Below, piece by piece: positions 8,566 through 16,753 of a stretch of DNA of 64,000 nt (positions are counted from its first letter, which is position 1; each line of letters opens with the position of its first letter). Made by a program: the position numbers and the translations under genes. Under the pieces are notes generated by a model. It was not told the DNA's origin, ran no database searches, and saw only the letters and a program-made list of their open reading frames with translations. Origin of the DNA: an uncultured Anaerolineae bacterium (GTDB taxonomy: Bacteria; Chloroflexota; Anaerolineae; J036; Brachytrichaceae); assembly GCA_938034415.1 (NCBI GenBank), contig CALHLE010000022.1:54925-118924 (forward strand). Direction: 5' to 3'.

Positions 8566-11500
8566 TTAGCCTGAGCGCCTCGGCGGTTCCTGCGCAGCCG
8601 TTGTCGCCATGACTCCCGCCGTCAGCATGAAGGTGTGCGCCAGCTCCACCAGGAAGAAGCTGTGATCCACCAGGCCGTGCGCCAGCATAGCGGCCAGCAA
8701 ACCGGCGCAGCCGATGGCCAGCGGGCGATTGACCGGCAGCGTCCGCTTCACCAGCATCCCATAGCCAATGGTCAATCCCATTCCCACAATCAGCCCCAGT
8801 GCGCCCAACCGCGCGGCAAAATCGAGCAACACGTTGTGTGGATGCGAGAGATTCGGTTCTTGCCAGGCTGCCGGCAGGATGTAGAAGCTGCGATACGCAT
8901 ACAGGAAATTATCCGGCCCGACGCCGAGCAACGGATGGTCGCGCCACATGTTGAAGGCGCTTTGCCACAGGTTCAGCCGGAAGAAGCCGGTGCCGCGCTG
9001 TAGGTCCAGGGCGTTGGCGAAGCGCGTGCCCATCAGCAGCGGCTGCGCCGCGCCGCTGAGCAGCACGGCGAACGCCAGGGCGACCGCGATGAGCACCCCA
9101 ATCCCGATCCAGCGCCACCGGCCGCCGGCCAACAGCGCCATCGCAGCGATGGCCGCCGGCGCGCCCAGCAGCAGCGCCCCGCGCGACTGGGTGAGCAGCA
9201 ACGCCAGGGCGACGGGGACAAGGCCAACTAGGTAGAGCGCAACGCGCGAAGCGCCGATGGCGGAGAGCTGGAATGCGCTGCGCTCTGCGCGACGCGCTTG
9301 TCGGCTGAAGAGCGCAACGGCCAGCATGACCGGCAGCGCGCGCTCCAGGTACAGCGCGTCGTTGTTGGGCGAACCGAACACGCTCTTGATGCGCGGCAGG
9401 CCGAACTCGGCCTCGATGGTGTTGCCTTGCGCGTAGTTGATCAGGCCGATCATCGCCACGGCGACTGCGCCCAGCGCGAAGCCGTCGAGGATCGGCATAG
9501 CTCGCTGCTCGGGCGTCAACTCCTTGTCGCGGTCGGGGGGCGGCATCCTCAGCATGAGATAGACCAGCGCCGGCTCGGCGATGACGAGCCGCAGTTCGCG
9601 GAACGCCTCGACGCGAAAATCCGCCTGTAGCGCCGAGAGCAGCGCGATGCCAACGAGCGCAAGCGCGCTCCAATCAAATAATGTGAGTCGCACGGATTGG
9701 ATGGCGAACGGCATCCCTTCGCGCTTCGCCTGTAAGCCAATGCGAAGCCATCGCGCCCCCCACGATGCCAGACAGATGAGCGTCAGCAGCTCAACCATCG
9801 CGAACGACCGCTCGAACAGGCGCTGCGGCACGAGGTAGAACGGGATGAAGAATGCCACCAGCATCAAGCCGGCCTCCAGCCTCAGCAACACGAGCGCGGT
9901 CAGCGCGATGAGCGCGATCAAGCTGACGACCATCGCCGGCGACCAGAACAACACGCCGGAGGCGAAGCCGGTGAAGACGACGTGTGGCCCCAAGCCGAGG
10001 TTGCGATAGGCTGTGGCGGCGTCCTGCGCCCAGGTCAGCGCCGCGGTGAGCCATAGGATGAGCGCGGCGGCGACGGCGCGCGCGTTTTGGCGAGCGGCGC
10101 TGGGCCGACGGCTGCGCAGGCGCGTCGTCCAGGTCGTCCACCACTCATCCCAGCGGGCGCGCGGCGCGCTCACGATTAACGCGATCGCGCTCAACGCGCC
10201 GATGCCGGCTGCAAGCCAGCCGGCAACTTCCCATCGCTGAGCGTCGGCCGGGGCGCTGCTCCAGCCGATCAGCGCCCACTGATTCCAGCCGCGGTCCACT
10301 GCGATCTCGGCGACGTGCTCGCCCTCGCCCAAGCCATCGGCTACTGGAATCGTCTCGATGACCGGATAGAGTCCGGGCGAAGTCATGATCAGGTATGCGC
10401 CGCGCGGCTCGGTGGGCAGGCGGTTGGCCGGCCGCCCGTCCACGCGCGCGAAGACATAGGCGCGGTAGTTGCCCCGCCGCACAATCAGCGCCAGCGAATC
10501 GCCTGTGAAGCGAAAGCTGACTTTGGCGTCGGGCCGATCGGGGACGTCGGCGCCGAGCTGGCCGAAGCGCCATCCTTCGCTAAACTGTGCGCGAGGGTTG
10601 GGCGTCGCGCAGTCCGGTTTGGATGCCAGAATCTCCGGCATGGCCGTCGTCACATTGTCGAGGTTGAGCGTGCGATAGAGGCTCTGGGACGACCGGCAGT
10701 CGGCGAACAACTGCGCGCGCGGCGCATGTGCAGCGTCGCCGACGGCCTGCGTCAGCGCTTCATAGACCGCTCGGGGGCGCCCTTGCGGGTCAAGCAGCGC
10801 AAAGCCCCAACGCGCGTCGGCTTCGGGTCGCATGGGGCGCGGGCGCGGCTGCAGGCCGTCAACGAACATCCCGCCCACCCACGGCCACTCTGTCGCGGCG
10901 CGCTGGACCGCGCGTCGCGTGTAATCCGCCTGTTGCGCCTCACTGGTGTTGCCCCAGATCGAGGGTTCGCCTCGCCAGCCCGTCGGAAGCGCGTTCCATC
11001 CGAAAGATGTCAGCCAGATCGCTTTGTGGCCGTCGTTGTGCGCCGTCATCATCTCGCGCATCAGGATCACATGGGAGAAGTTCAGCACGCCCGCATCCAC
11101 GCGCCGGTCGTCCGGTGGGAAGTCGAAGCCATAGGCTTTGGCAGCGGCGATGTCGAACGCCTCGTGCCCGCCGAGCTGATATAGCTTGAGCAGGAAGGTT
11201 TGCGGCGCAAGGTTGACGTTGCTCTGTTCGACGGTGGGCGCCAGGCCGGCCAGCATGATGCGCGCGTTCGAGTTCACTTCGCGAATCGCGTGGCGCGCGG
11301 CGCGCAGCATTTGCAGGTAATACGTCGGGTCTATGAGCGCGTCGCCCCAGGCTGCGCTTAGATTCGGCTCGTCCCAGATTTGGTAGGCAAAGATGGGAGA
11401 TGAGGACCGGAAGTCGGCAGACGATGCGGAGGCTTGGCTTGGGCGTCCGGCGTCGTAACGCTCGGCGAATGCGCGCGCGAACCGCGCGAAGTCGTCCAGG

Positions 11501-11949
11501 TCTGCCGGCGGCGCAGTCTCGGTGGGCGGGAACTGCGCGGAGGCGGACGGCGCGCGCGCCCAGGCCGGCGTCGTCCATAGCACGGGCAGTATGTTCATGC
11601 CGTGGCGAGCGGCGGCGCTGAAGATGCGGTCGCTCGCCGACCAGTCGAACCGGCCGCGCTCTGCTTCGATCTCGCTCCAGCGGAATTCCTGGCGCACCCA
11701 GCGCACCCCACGCCGCGCCAGATCGGCGAGCACGGCGTCGAGCGCCTCATCGTCATATTGCTCGAGGGCGGCGTTTACGCCCAAGCGCAGCGACTCCGCG
11801 CCAAATACCGGCTGCGGGAAGGGGAGCACGCGCCCACGCGCATGCAACGCCTGAGCCGATCGCAAACCGATCAGGGAGGTGATGGATAGCGCGAGGGTGA
11901 GCAGCGCGGCAAGGGACAGCGCGCGGTAGCGCCGAGTTGATGCATTCAC
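8566..11949 (-). CDS. Glycosidase-like domain fused to O-antigen ligase (Wzy_C) domain
   Basis: This 1127-residue protein begins with a signal anchor (about 9-30). Residues 50-410 resemble a clan GH-A (beta/alpha)8 glycosidase, with IWDEPN (Glu194) at the usual acid/base site. At the usual nucleophile motif TEFGW it has T-S-F-G-W (Ser315), so this domain may not hydrolyse sugar. A beta-sandwich-like stretch follows (about 455-560). Residues 570-1115 have about twelve TM segments with the O-antigen ligase signatures TQSRGALL (920) and SHPHNVLLDFAARLG (1035). It probably handles lipid-linked or surface polysaccharide. It starts at a GTG. Confidence 0.8.
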   Translation of the reverse strand: MNASTRRYRALSLAALLTLALSITSLIGLRSAQALHARGRVLPFPQPVFGAESLRLGVNAALEQYDDEALDAVLADLARRGVRWVRQEFRWSEIEAERGRFDWSASDRIFSAAARHGMNILPVLWTTPAWARAPSASAQFPPTETAPPADLDDFARFARAFAERYDAGRPSQASASSADFRSSSPIFAYQIWDEPNLSAAWGDALIDPTYYLQMLRAARHAIREVNSNARIMLAGLAPTVEQSNVNLAPQTFLLKLYQLGGHEAFDIAAAKAYGFDFPPDDRRVDAGVLNFSHVILMREMMTAHNDGHKAIWLTSFGWNALPTGWRGEPSIWGNTSEAQQADYTRRAVQRAATEWPWVGGMFVDGLQPRPRPMRPEADARWGFALLDPQGRPRAVYEALTQAVGDAAHAPRAQLFADCRSSQSLYRTLNLDNVTTAMPEILASKPDCATPNPRAQFSEGWRFGQLGADVPDRPDAKVSFRFTGDSLALIVRRGNYRAYVFARVDGRPANRLPTEPRGAYLIMTSPGLYPVIETIPVADGLGEGEHVAEIAVDRGWNQWALIGWSSAPADAQRWEVAGWLAAGIGALSAIALIVSAPRARWDEWWTTWTTRLRSRRPSAARQNARAVAAALILWLTAALTWAQDAATAYRNLGLGPHVVFTGFASGVLFWSPAMVVSLIALIALTALVLLRLEAGLMLVAFFIPFYLVPQRLFERSFAMVELLTLICLASWGARWLRIGLQAKREGMPFAIQSVRLTLFDWSALALVGIALLSALQADFRVEAFRELRLVIAEPALVYLMLRMPPPDRDKELTPEQRAMPILDGFALGAVAVAMIGLINYAQGNTIEAEFGLPRIKSVFGSPNNDALYLERALPVMLAVALFSRQARRAERSAFQLSAIGASRVALYLVGLVPVALALLLTQSRGALLLGAPAAIAAMALLAGGRWRWIGIGVLIAVALAFAVLLSGAAQPLLMGTRFANALDLQRGTGFFRLNLWQSAFNMWRDHPLLGVGPDNFLYAYRSFYILPAAWQEPNLSHPHNVLLDFAARLGALGLIVGMGLTIGYGMLVKRTLPVNRPLAIGCAGLLAAMLAHGLVDHSFFLVELAHTFMLTAGVMATTAAQEPPRRSG

Positions 11950-11962
11950 GATCGCGCAGCTG

Positions 11963-11968
11963 ATTGTA
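11963..11968 (-). promoter_or_regulatory. -10 element before the ligase fusion
   Basis: TACAAT on the minus strand, 13 nt before the GTG start at 11949. The predicted leader is only about 6 nt. It lies in the 42-nt gap after the HEAT gene, so the fusion gene may have its own promoter within the gene cluster. Confidence 0.4.
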
Positions 11969-11991
11969 CGCGGCTGCGGCGGGATGCCCTG

Positions 11992-12987
11992 TTACTTTGC
12001 CCGGCGCCGAATCGGCTTCGGCTTGAGGTCTTCTTCCTCGAACAGCGCCAGCGGGAAGTCCATGTCGCCGTGCCAAAACTCGAACTCCTCCAGCGCTTGT
12101 TCGGCATATTCGGCGAGCGCGTCGTCGTCTGAATCGGCGGCGGCGCGCAGCAACTTCTCGGCTTCACGGCCGCCGATGAGGGCCAGCGCATCCAATGCAG
12201 CGAAGCGCACCTCGTCATCTGGGTCGTCCAGCAACTGTGCCAGGTCGTTCACGGCGTCTTCGTCCTCCAGTTCGCCGCTCGCTTCGGCGGCCCGGCGGCG
12301 CACGGCCGGCGACACGCTGTGCAGCTCGCTGCGCACGATCTCGCAATACGCGCGGTTGCCGCTGCGCCCCATCGCGACGATTGCGCTCAGCCGCAGCAGG
12401 TCGTTCTCGGAGTAGTAAGCCTCGCGGATTCGTAAGTCCACTTCTTCGTTCGAGACGTAGGCCAGCGACTCCAGCGCCCGGCGACGCACCAGGGAGTCCT
12501 CGGGCGAGGTGAGCAGCGCGCGCATCAGCGCGACATACACCTGGTTGCGCCGCGTCTCGTTTAGGCGATCCATTTCGCCGAAATAGACAAAGCGACCGAG
12601 CGACTCTGCCGCTGCAGCGCGCACCGTTGGGGATGGATCGTCGCGCAGCGCCGCAATCAACAGCGGGATTAAGCTCGGATGGTCGTCCTCGAATAGCCCC
12701 TCGATCGAAGCCAAGCGCACCCGCTCATCAGGGTCGGACAAGCCGAAACGGAAGATCGGGCGGAAGTCGGCCTCGATGTCCTCCTCGGCCAGCTCGCGCA
12801 ACTGCTCAGTCAGTCTGGCGCGCCGATCGGCGGGCAAAGCGCCCCACACACTCTGCCAGCGCGCGAGCCGCTCGCCCGCCAGATCGGAGAGCGCCAGCAG
12901 ACTCTCTTGGCTGGGCTCGGCCTCTGTGCGCAGGGACTCGATGGCGCGCTCGAACGTCATCGCTTTATTGGCTGTTTTCTTCGTCAT
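11992..12987 (-). CDS. HEAT-repeat protein
   Basis: A 331-residue, strongly acidic alpha-solenoid with about six HEAT/PBS-like repeats between residues 70 and 285 (for example DPSPTVRAAAAESLG, SPAVRRRAAEASGEL, DDEVRFAALDALALIG). It ends in a short basic tail, KPKPIRRRAK. Such repeats act as protein-binding scaffolds; no catalytic motif is present. Its ATG lies 1 nt after the rseP stop, so the two are almost certainly co-translated, and a role linked to the membrane protease is possible but unproven. Confidence 0.82.
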   Translation of the reverse strand: MTKKTANKAMTFERAIESLRTEAEPSQESLLALSDLAGERLARWQSVWGALPADRRARLTEQLRELAEEDIEADFRPIFRFGLSDPDERVRLASIEGLFEDDHPSLIPLLIAALRDDPSPTVRAAAAESLGRFVYFGEMDRLNETRRNQVYVALMRALLTSPEDSLVRRRALESLAYVSNEEVDLRIREAYYSENDLLRLSAIVAMGRSGNRAYCEIVRSELHSVSPAVRRRAAEASGELEDEDAVNDLAQLLDDPDDEVRFAALDALALIGGREAEKLLRAAADSDDDALAEYAEQALEEFEFWHGDMDFPLALFEEEDLKPKPIRRRAK

Positions 12988-12988
12988 G

Positions 12989-14128
12989 TCAACGGATCGC
13001 GATCGGCTGCACGATGTCCATCACGACGATCACGACCGACAAGCTCAACAAGATCGCCATGCCGACGGCGTGCACCCACTGTTCGCGCCGCGGATCCACG
13101 CGCTTGCCGCGCACCGCCTCGATCAGAATGAAGAGGATGCGTCCGCCGTCCAGCGCGGGGATTGGCAGGAGATTGGTGAACCCAAGCATGATGCTGATAA
13201 ACCCGGCGAAGCGGAAGAAGGGCAGCAACCCTTGTGACTGGGTGGTGCGCTCATCAACGAGCGAGACGCCGATGGAGGTGATGCCGACGACGCCGACCGG
13301 CCGCGCTTGTTCCAGCGGGATGTTCTGGCTGATCAGCTCACCCGGCAGGCGCGCCAGCGCGACGAAGATGCCGGCGATGTCATCCGCAGCGGCGGCTATT
13401 GCATCGGGGATGGAATACGCGATGCGCTCCGACTTCGTGACTTTGAAAGACAAGCTCACGCCCAGCGGCGCGTTCGGGTTCGCATCGGCAGGGATGTGGC
13501 CGATCAGCGTCACCTCGCGCGGCTGCGCCTCGCCTTCGACTTCGCGCTGCACGACTACGGTGATGTCCTTGCCGATAGCCTGTTGCGTCTGCGCGCGCAG
13601 GGCGTTCGCCGCCGGCTGCTCGCGCTGCGCAGGGGAGATGCGCTGGATCATGTCTACGCCGTTGACCGAAAGGATGACATCGCTCGGCTGCAATCCCAGG
13701 CGTTCGGCCGGGCTGCCCGCCATCACCGAGTTGATGCGGTACTGGAACTCCGTTGGCTGCGTTGCGAAGAACAAATAGGCTAGGGTGAGGATGACGAAGC
13801 CGCCTAAGAAGTTCATAAACGGGCCGGCGGCCAGTGTAGCCAACCGCCAGCGTTTGGGTTGCGCCGCGAAGCTGCGCGGGTCGCTTGGGTCCTCTTCGCC
13901 GGTCATGCGCACGAACGCGCCGAAGGGCAGCCAATTCAAGGTGTATTCGGTCTCGCCGCGCTTGAACAAGCGCACCGCGCGCGGCGGCAGGCCCATGCCG
14001 AACTCTTCGATGCGGATGCCGGCCTTCTTCGCTGCCAGAAAATGGCCTAGCTCGTGAATGAACATGAGCGGCCCAAGCAGGATGATGAAGACAGGCAGGC
14101 CGATTAAGATTGAGCTGAATAAGTCCAT
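12989..14128 (-). CDS. rseP: Site-2 zinc metalloprotease, RseP/RasP family
   Basis: A 379-residue intramembrane protease that cuts transmembrane segments of regulatory proteins. The zinc site HELGH (His25, Glu26, His29) lies in the first TM helix, a PDZ domain follows (about 125-205, AERLGLQPSDVILSVNG), and the C-terminal motif NLLPIPALDGGR provides the third zinc ligand. The length and topology are typical. It sits in the run hypothetical, GNAT, rseP, HEAT. No anti-sigma factor gene is near, so its substrate is unknown. Confidence 0.93.
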   Translation of the reverse strand: MDLFSSILIGLPVFIILLGPLMFIHELGHFLAAKKAGIRIEEFGMGLPPRAVRLFKRGETEYTLNWLPFGAFVRMTGEEDPSDPRSFAAQPKRWRLATLAAGPFMNFLGGFVILTLAYLFFATQPTEFQYRINSVMAGSPAERLGLQPSDVILSVNGVDMIQRISPAQREQPAANALRAQTQQAIGKDITVVVQREVEGEAQPREVTLIGHIPADANPNAPLGVSLSFKVTKSERIAYSIPDAIAAAADDIAGIFVALARLPGELISQNIPLEQARPVGVVGITSIGVSLVDERTTQSQGLLPFFRFAGFISIMLGFTNLLPIPALDGGRILFILIEAVRGKRVDPRREQWVHAVGMAILLSLSVVIVVMDIVQPIAIR

Positions 14129-14140
14129 AGCATTATGAGT

Positions 14141-14941
14141 CTAGCCGTGAAAGGTTGGAGGCGTATGAGAGTCTGCACCACGCGCCAGGCGCGTCAGCGT
14201 ATAAACGCCGCGCTCGTCGTCCAGCATGAAGCCGGTGACTGCATAGCCCTGCGCGAATGCCTGCTCGAACCGCTCGCGCATCTCCAGCCGGCAACGCAGC
14301 GCAGCTTCCCGGTCGGCGCGCTTCAGCGCCTGGAAGTTGCGCGGGATCTCCAACAAGAGTTGATCATCGCAGCTTGAGAAACGCACCTGGTCGTTCGCCA
14401 TGCGCCATTCGCCGTCCACGCATCGTTTGTCGAGCCACCATTCCACCTCGAAGCGATCGGAGGGCAGGCCGGCGTTCAGCGCGTCGCGCATATCGCCGTA
14501 GGCGTTGCGAATGTACGTCCGACAGATGCAGCCGAGTTTGCCGATGTTCAGTCGCGCGTTCTTCGCCTCCAGCGGGTCATATGTCCAGGTGATGAGGTTC
14601 AGCCCCTGCGCCCGCACCGCCTCGCCCTGCGCGCGCTTGAGCGCCTCGCCGATGCCCAGCCCTTGCCTCTCCGGCAGCACGGCTGCGATGTGCGAATGGT
14701 GGCTGAGCCCGCGATTCGCGCCTGCGTGGTGCGTCGGCGACATGAAGCCGACGACGAATCCGATCATCCGCTCACCCTCGGGGATAGGCTCGAATGCGCC
14801 GATTGCCACGCCGCCGTGCCGTTGTAGGGTGATGGTCATGTTCGCCGGCACGACGAATGGCTCGCCCCATACCTTGGCCTGAATCGCTTCGCATCGCTCG
14901 TGGTCGGTCACGTCCTTGAAATGCCGGATGTAGTAGCTCAT
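14141..14941 (-). CDS. GNAT-superfamily acetyltransferase, COG3375-like
   Basis: A 266-residue protein with one GNAT core. The strand SHHSHIAAVLPERQGLGIG holds the R/Q-x-x-G-x-G acetyl-CoA loop (about residues 89-98). The stretch TWTYDPLEAKNARLNIGKLG and the conserved tail (FEVEWWL) match a larger GNAT subgroup (COG3375). The substrate is unknown. It is 12 nt upstream of rseP and 16 nt downstream of the preceding hypothetical gene. Confidence 0.7.
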   Translation of the reverse strand: MSYYIRHFKDVTDHERCEAIQAKVWGEPFVVPANMTITLQRHGGVAIGAFEPIPEGERMIGFVVGFMSPTHHAGANRGLSHHSHIAAVLPERQGLGIGEALKRAQGEAVRAQGLNLITWTYDPLEAKNARLNIGKLGCICRTYIRNAYGDMRDALNAGLPSDRFEVEWWLDKRCVDGEWRMANDQVRFSSCDDQLLLEIPRNFQALKRADREAALRCRLEMRERFEQAFAQGYAVTGFMLDDERGVYTLTRLARGADSHTPPTFHG

Positions 14942-14957
14942 GGGACGGTGGCTTCGA

Positions 14958-15326
14958 TCAGCGTTCTTCGAGGATCAGGCGGTTCAGCGCCTCGCGGGCG
15001 GCCGGCAGCGCCTGCATGTGCGTCCAACTGCCGCAGAAGTCCGCTGCGCGTTCCGGGGCAAGTAGGAAGATAAACGGGTCGTCCCGCGAGGGTTGGCCGC
15101 CGCGCAGGGTGGATCGCCAATGCGGTTCAAGGCGCGGTCGCCATTCGGGATAGTGCTCGTGTAGCCAACGCTTTAATTCGGCGAACTCCGCGTCATCTGC
15201 CTCGTTCGCCCAGTTGTGGCGATACACGCGGATCACCAGCGCCTCCAGCGCGTCCCAGCGCTCGATAAATTGCCTGAGGCGACGCGATCGCAGATGGGAA
15301 GCAATGGACTTGGTGAAAGGGTTCAT
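14958..15326 (-). CDS. Conserved hypothetical protein
   Basis: A 122-residue basic, mostly helical protein with no recognised domain or membrane segment. I chose the ATG at 15326 (MNPFTKS) because the longer frame runs through a hairpin-rich non-coding region. A minus-strand -10 GATAAT lies at 15342-15347. It is the first gene of the run leading to rseP. No function is proposed. Confidence 0.55.
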   Translation of the reverse strand: MNPFTKSIASHLRSRRLRQFIERWDALEALVIRVYRHNWANEADDAEFAELKRWLHEHYPEWRPRLEPHWRSTLRGGQPSRDDPFIFLLAPERAADFCGSWTHMQALPAAREALNRLILEER

Positions 15327-15373
15327 CGGTCGAGCGCCCAAATTATCGCGGAATTCGTAAGCCCGGAGAGGAG

Positions 15374-15559
15374 GCGCGCTGCTCGGCTGGTAGAGCAGCG
15401 CGCAGGGGAAAGAAAGCGCTGCCTTCGACGCCTCGCTTAAGCCAAGCGTGAGTATGGTGGCCGGGCAACGAAGAGGGTAGCGATGACGGCCACCATACAA
15501 CGAAAGCACAGCTAACGGCGATGGGCTACCTCGTGCTCCGACGCGCGACGTTGTTAGCT
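15374..15559 (-). ncRNA. Candidate structured leader RNA (cluster of hairpins)
   Basis: Within the 469-base gap 15327-15795 I see no supported gene but several inverted repeats. GCGCGCTGCTC (15374-15384) pairs with 15393-15403 (11 bp, loop 8). GTATGGTGGCCG (15452-15463) pairs with 15487-15498 (12 bp, loop 23). AGCTAAC (15510-15516) pairs with 15553-15559. CTCGCTT near 15432 pairs with AAGCG-t-GAG just after it. They lie upstream of the rseP gene run and downstream of a minus-strand TATAAT. I do not recognise RNase P, tmRNA, SRP, 6S or T-box motifs. Confidence 0.35.
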
Positions 15560-15674
15560 CGACGATGCGCAGCGTGCTGCCTTGAACGCCGGTGTGCTTC
15601 GATCACGCCTTATTGCTCGAGTCGCATCTGCGAAGAGAGCTTTATGAGTCCAAGCGACACAAGCAACCTTGTAA

Positions 15675-15680
15675 ATTATA
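15675..15680 (-). promoter_or_regulatory. Candidate promoter upstream of the hairpin cluster
   Basis: A perfect minus-strand TATAAT lies in the most AT-rich stretch of this gap. Transcription would run through the hairpin cluster toward the hypothetical, GNAT, rseP and HEAT genes. No clear -35 is present. Confidence 0.35.
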
Positions 15681-15795
15681 CAGCAAAACAGAAAATGACG
15701 CCTGAGAGAAGATAACGCCTTCCATGCGACTATCCCGCGCGCCGATGGGCGTGTTAGCATATGCGCATTGTTGAAGCATTGCGTCGTCGCCGTGG

Positions 15796-16734
15796 ATGTG
15801 GGATATGAGCATCGTCACACAACTCTTCACCTGGGTCGGCGCTGCCGCCGGCGGCGCAGTGGCCTGGAATTTGTTGTGGCCGGAGTTGGTCCAGCGTCGC
15901 CCTTCGCGCTTCTTGGCCGGTGCCGAGCGAAGCCGCGATGGCCGGCCGCCCGTTGCGTTGGTCACCGGCGCATCGGCGGGCATCGGCGCGGCGTTCGCCC
16001 AGCAGTTGGCGCGCGCCGGCTACGACCTGGTGTTGGTCGCGCGGCGCAAAGAGCGGCTCACGGCGCTCGCCGACTCGCTGCAGCAGCAACACGCGATTGA
16101 GGCGCACGTGCTCGCCGCCGATTTGGCTGACCCGGATGACATCGAGCGCGTCGCCGATGTCGCAGCGGATGTGAGCGAGGCGGGTCGGTTGGACTTGCTG
16201 ATCAATAACGCCGGCTTTGGCACAGTGGGCAAATACGCCGATCTGCCGTTTGAGAGCCAACTCGACATGCTCCATGTGCATATCACGACGACCATGCGCC
16301 TGACGCGGGCGGCGCTGCCGGGCATGTTGCGGCGACGGCGCGGCGGCATTATCAACGTTGCTTCGACCGCCGGCTGGTACCCTTTGGCGGGCAACGCGAC
16401 CTACAGCGCGACCAAACGTTACTTGATCAACTTTTCGGAATCGCTCCAGGCGGAGTTAGACGGCTCGGGCGTGTGCGTTCAGGCGCTGTGTCCCGGCTTC
16501 ACCTATTCCGAGTTTCATGACCGGGAGCCATATCGTGCCAGCGGTTTCCGGCGCGAGCAACTGCCGGCGTTCATGTGGCAAACGGCGGAGGCGGTGGTTG
16601 CGGCATCGTTGAACGCGCTAGGTCGCGAGGTGGTGTGCATCCCCGGCGCGCACAACCGGCTCATCGCGTTGGTCGGCAACTTCGCGCCGATGGGGTTGGT
16701 GAACGCGGTCTGGCGGCGCATATCGCCTGTTTGA
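15796..16734 (+). CDS. Short-chain dehydrogenase/reductase with N-terminal membrane anchor
   Basis: A 312-residue NAD(P)-dependent oxidoreductase of the classical SDR fold. The cofactor motif TGASAGIG, NNAGFG, the catalytic Ser (NVAS) and YSATK are all present. A hydrophobic segment at residues 9-28 precedes the Rossmann fold, so it may be membrane-bound like enzymes acting on lipids or ketoacyl groups. Two in-frame ATGs (15796 and 15805) are possible starts, neither with a clear ribosome site. It is convergent with lysS. The substrate is unknown. Confidence 0.85.
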   Translation: MWDMSIVTQLFTWVGAAAGGAVAWNLLWPELVQRRPSRFLAGAERSRDGRPPVALVTGASAGIGAAFAQQLARAGYDLVLVARRKERLTALADSLQQQHAIEAHVLAADLADPDDIERVADVAADVSEAGRLDLLINNAGFGTVGKYADLPFESQLDMLHVHITTTMRLTRAALPGMLRRRRGGIINVASTAGWYPLAGNATYSATKRYLINFSESLQAELDGSGVCVQALCPGFTYSEFHDREPYRASGFRREQLPAFMWQTAEAVVAASLNALGREVVCIPGAHNRLIALVGNFAPMGLVNAVWRRISPV

Positions 16735-16753
16735 AGCGCCGCCGTGCAGGGGG

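Noticed and set aside
15374..15403. Sequence resembling the D arm of a tRNA (GCTGGTAGAGCAG)
   Set aside because: No acceptor, anticodon or T arm follows; the bases form a simple hairpin instead.
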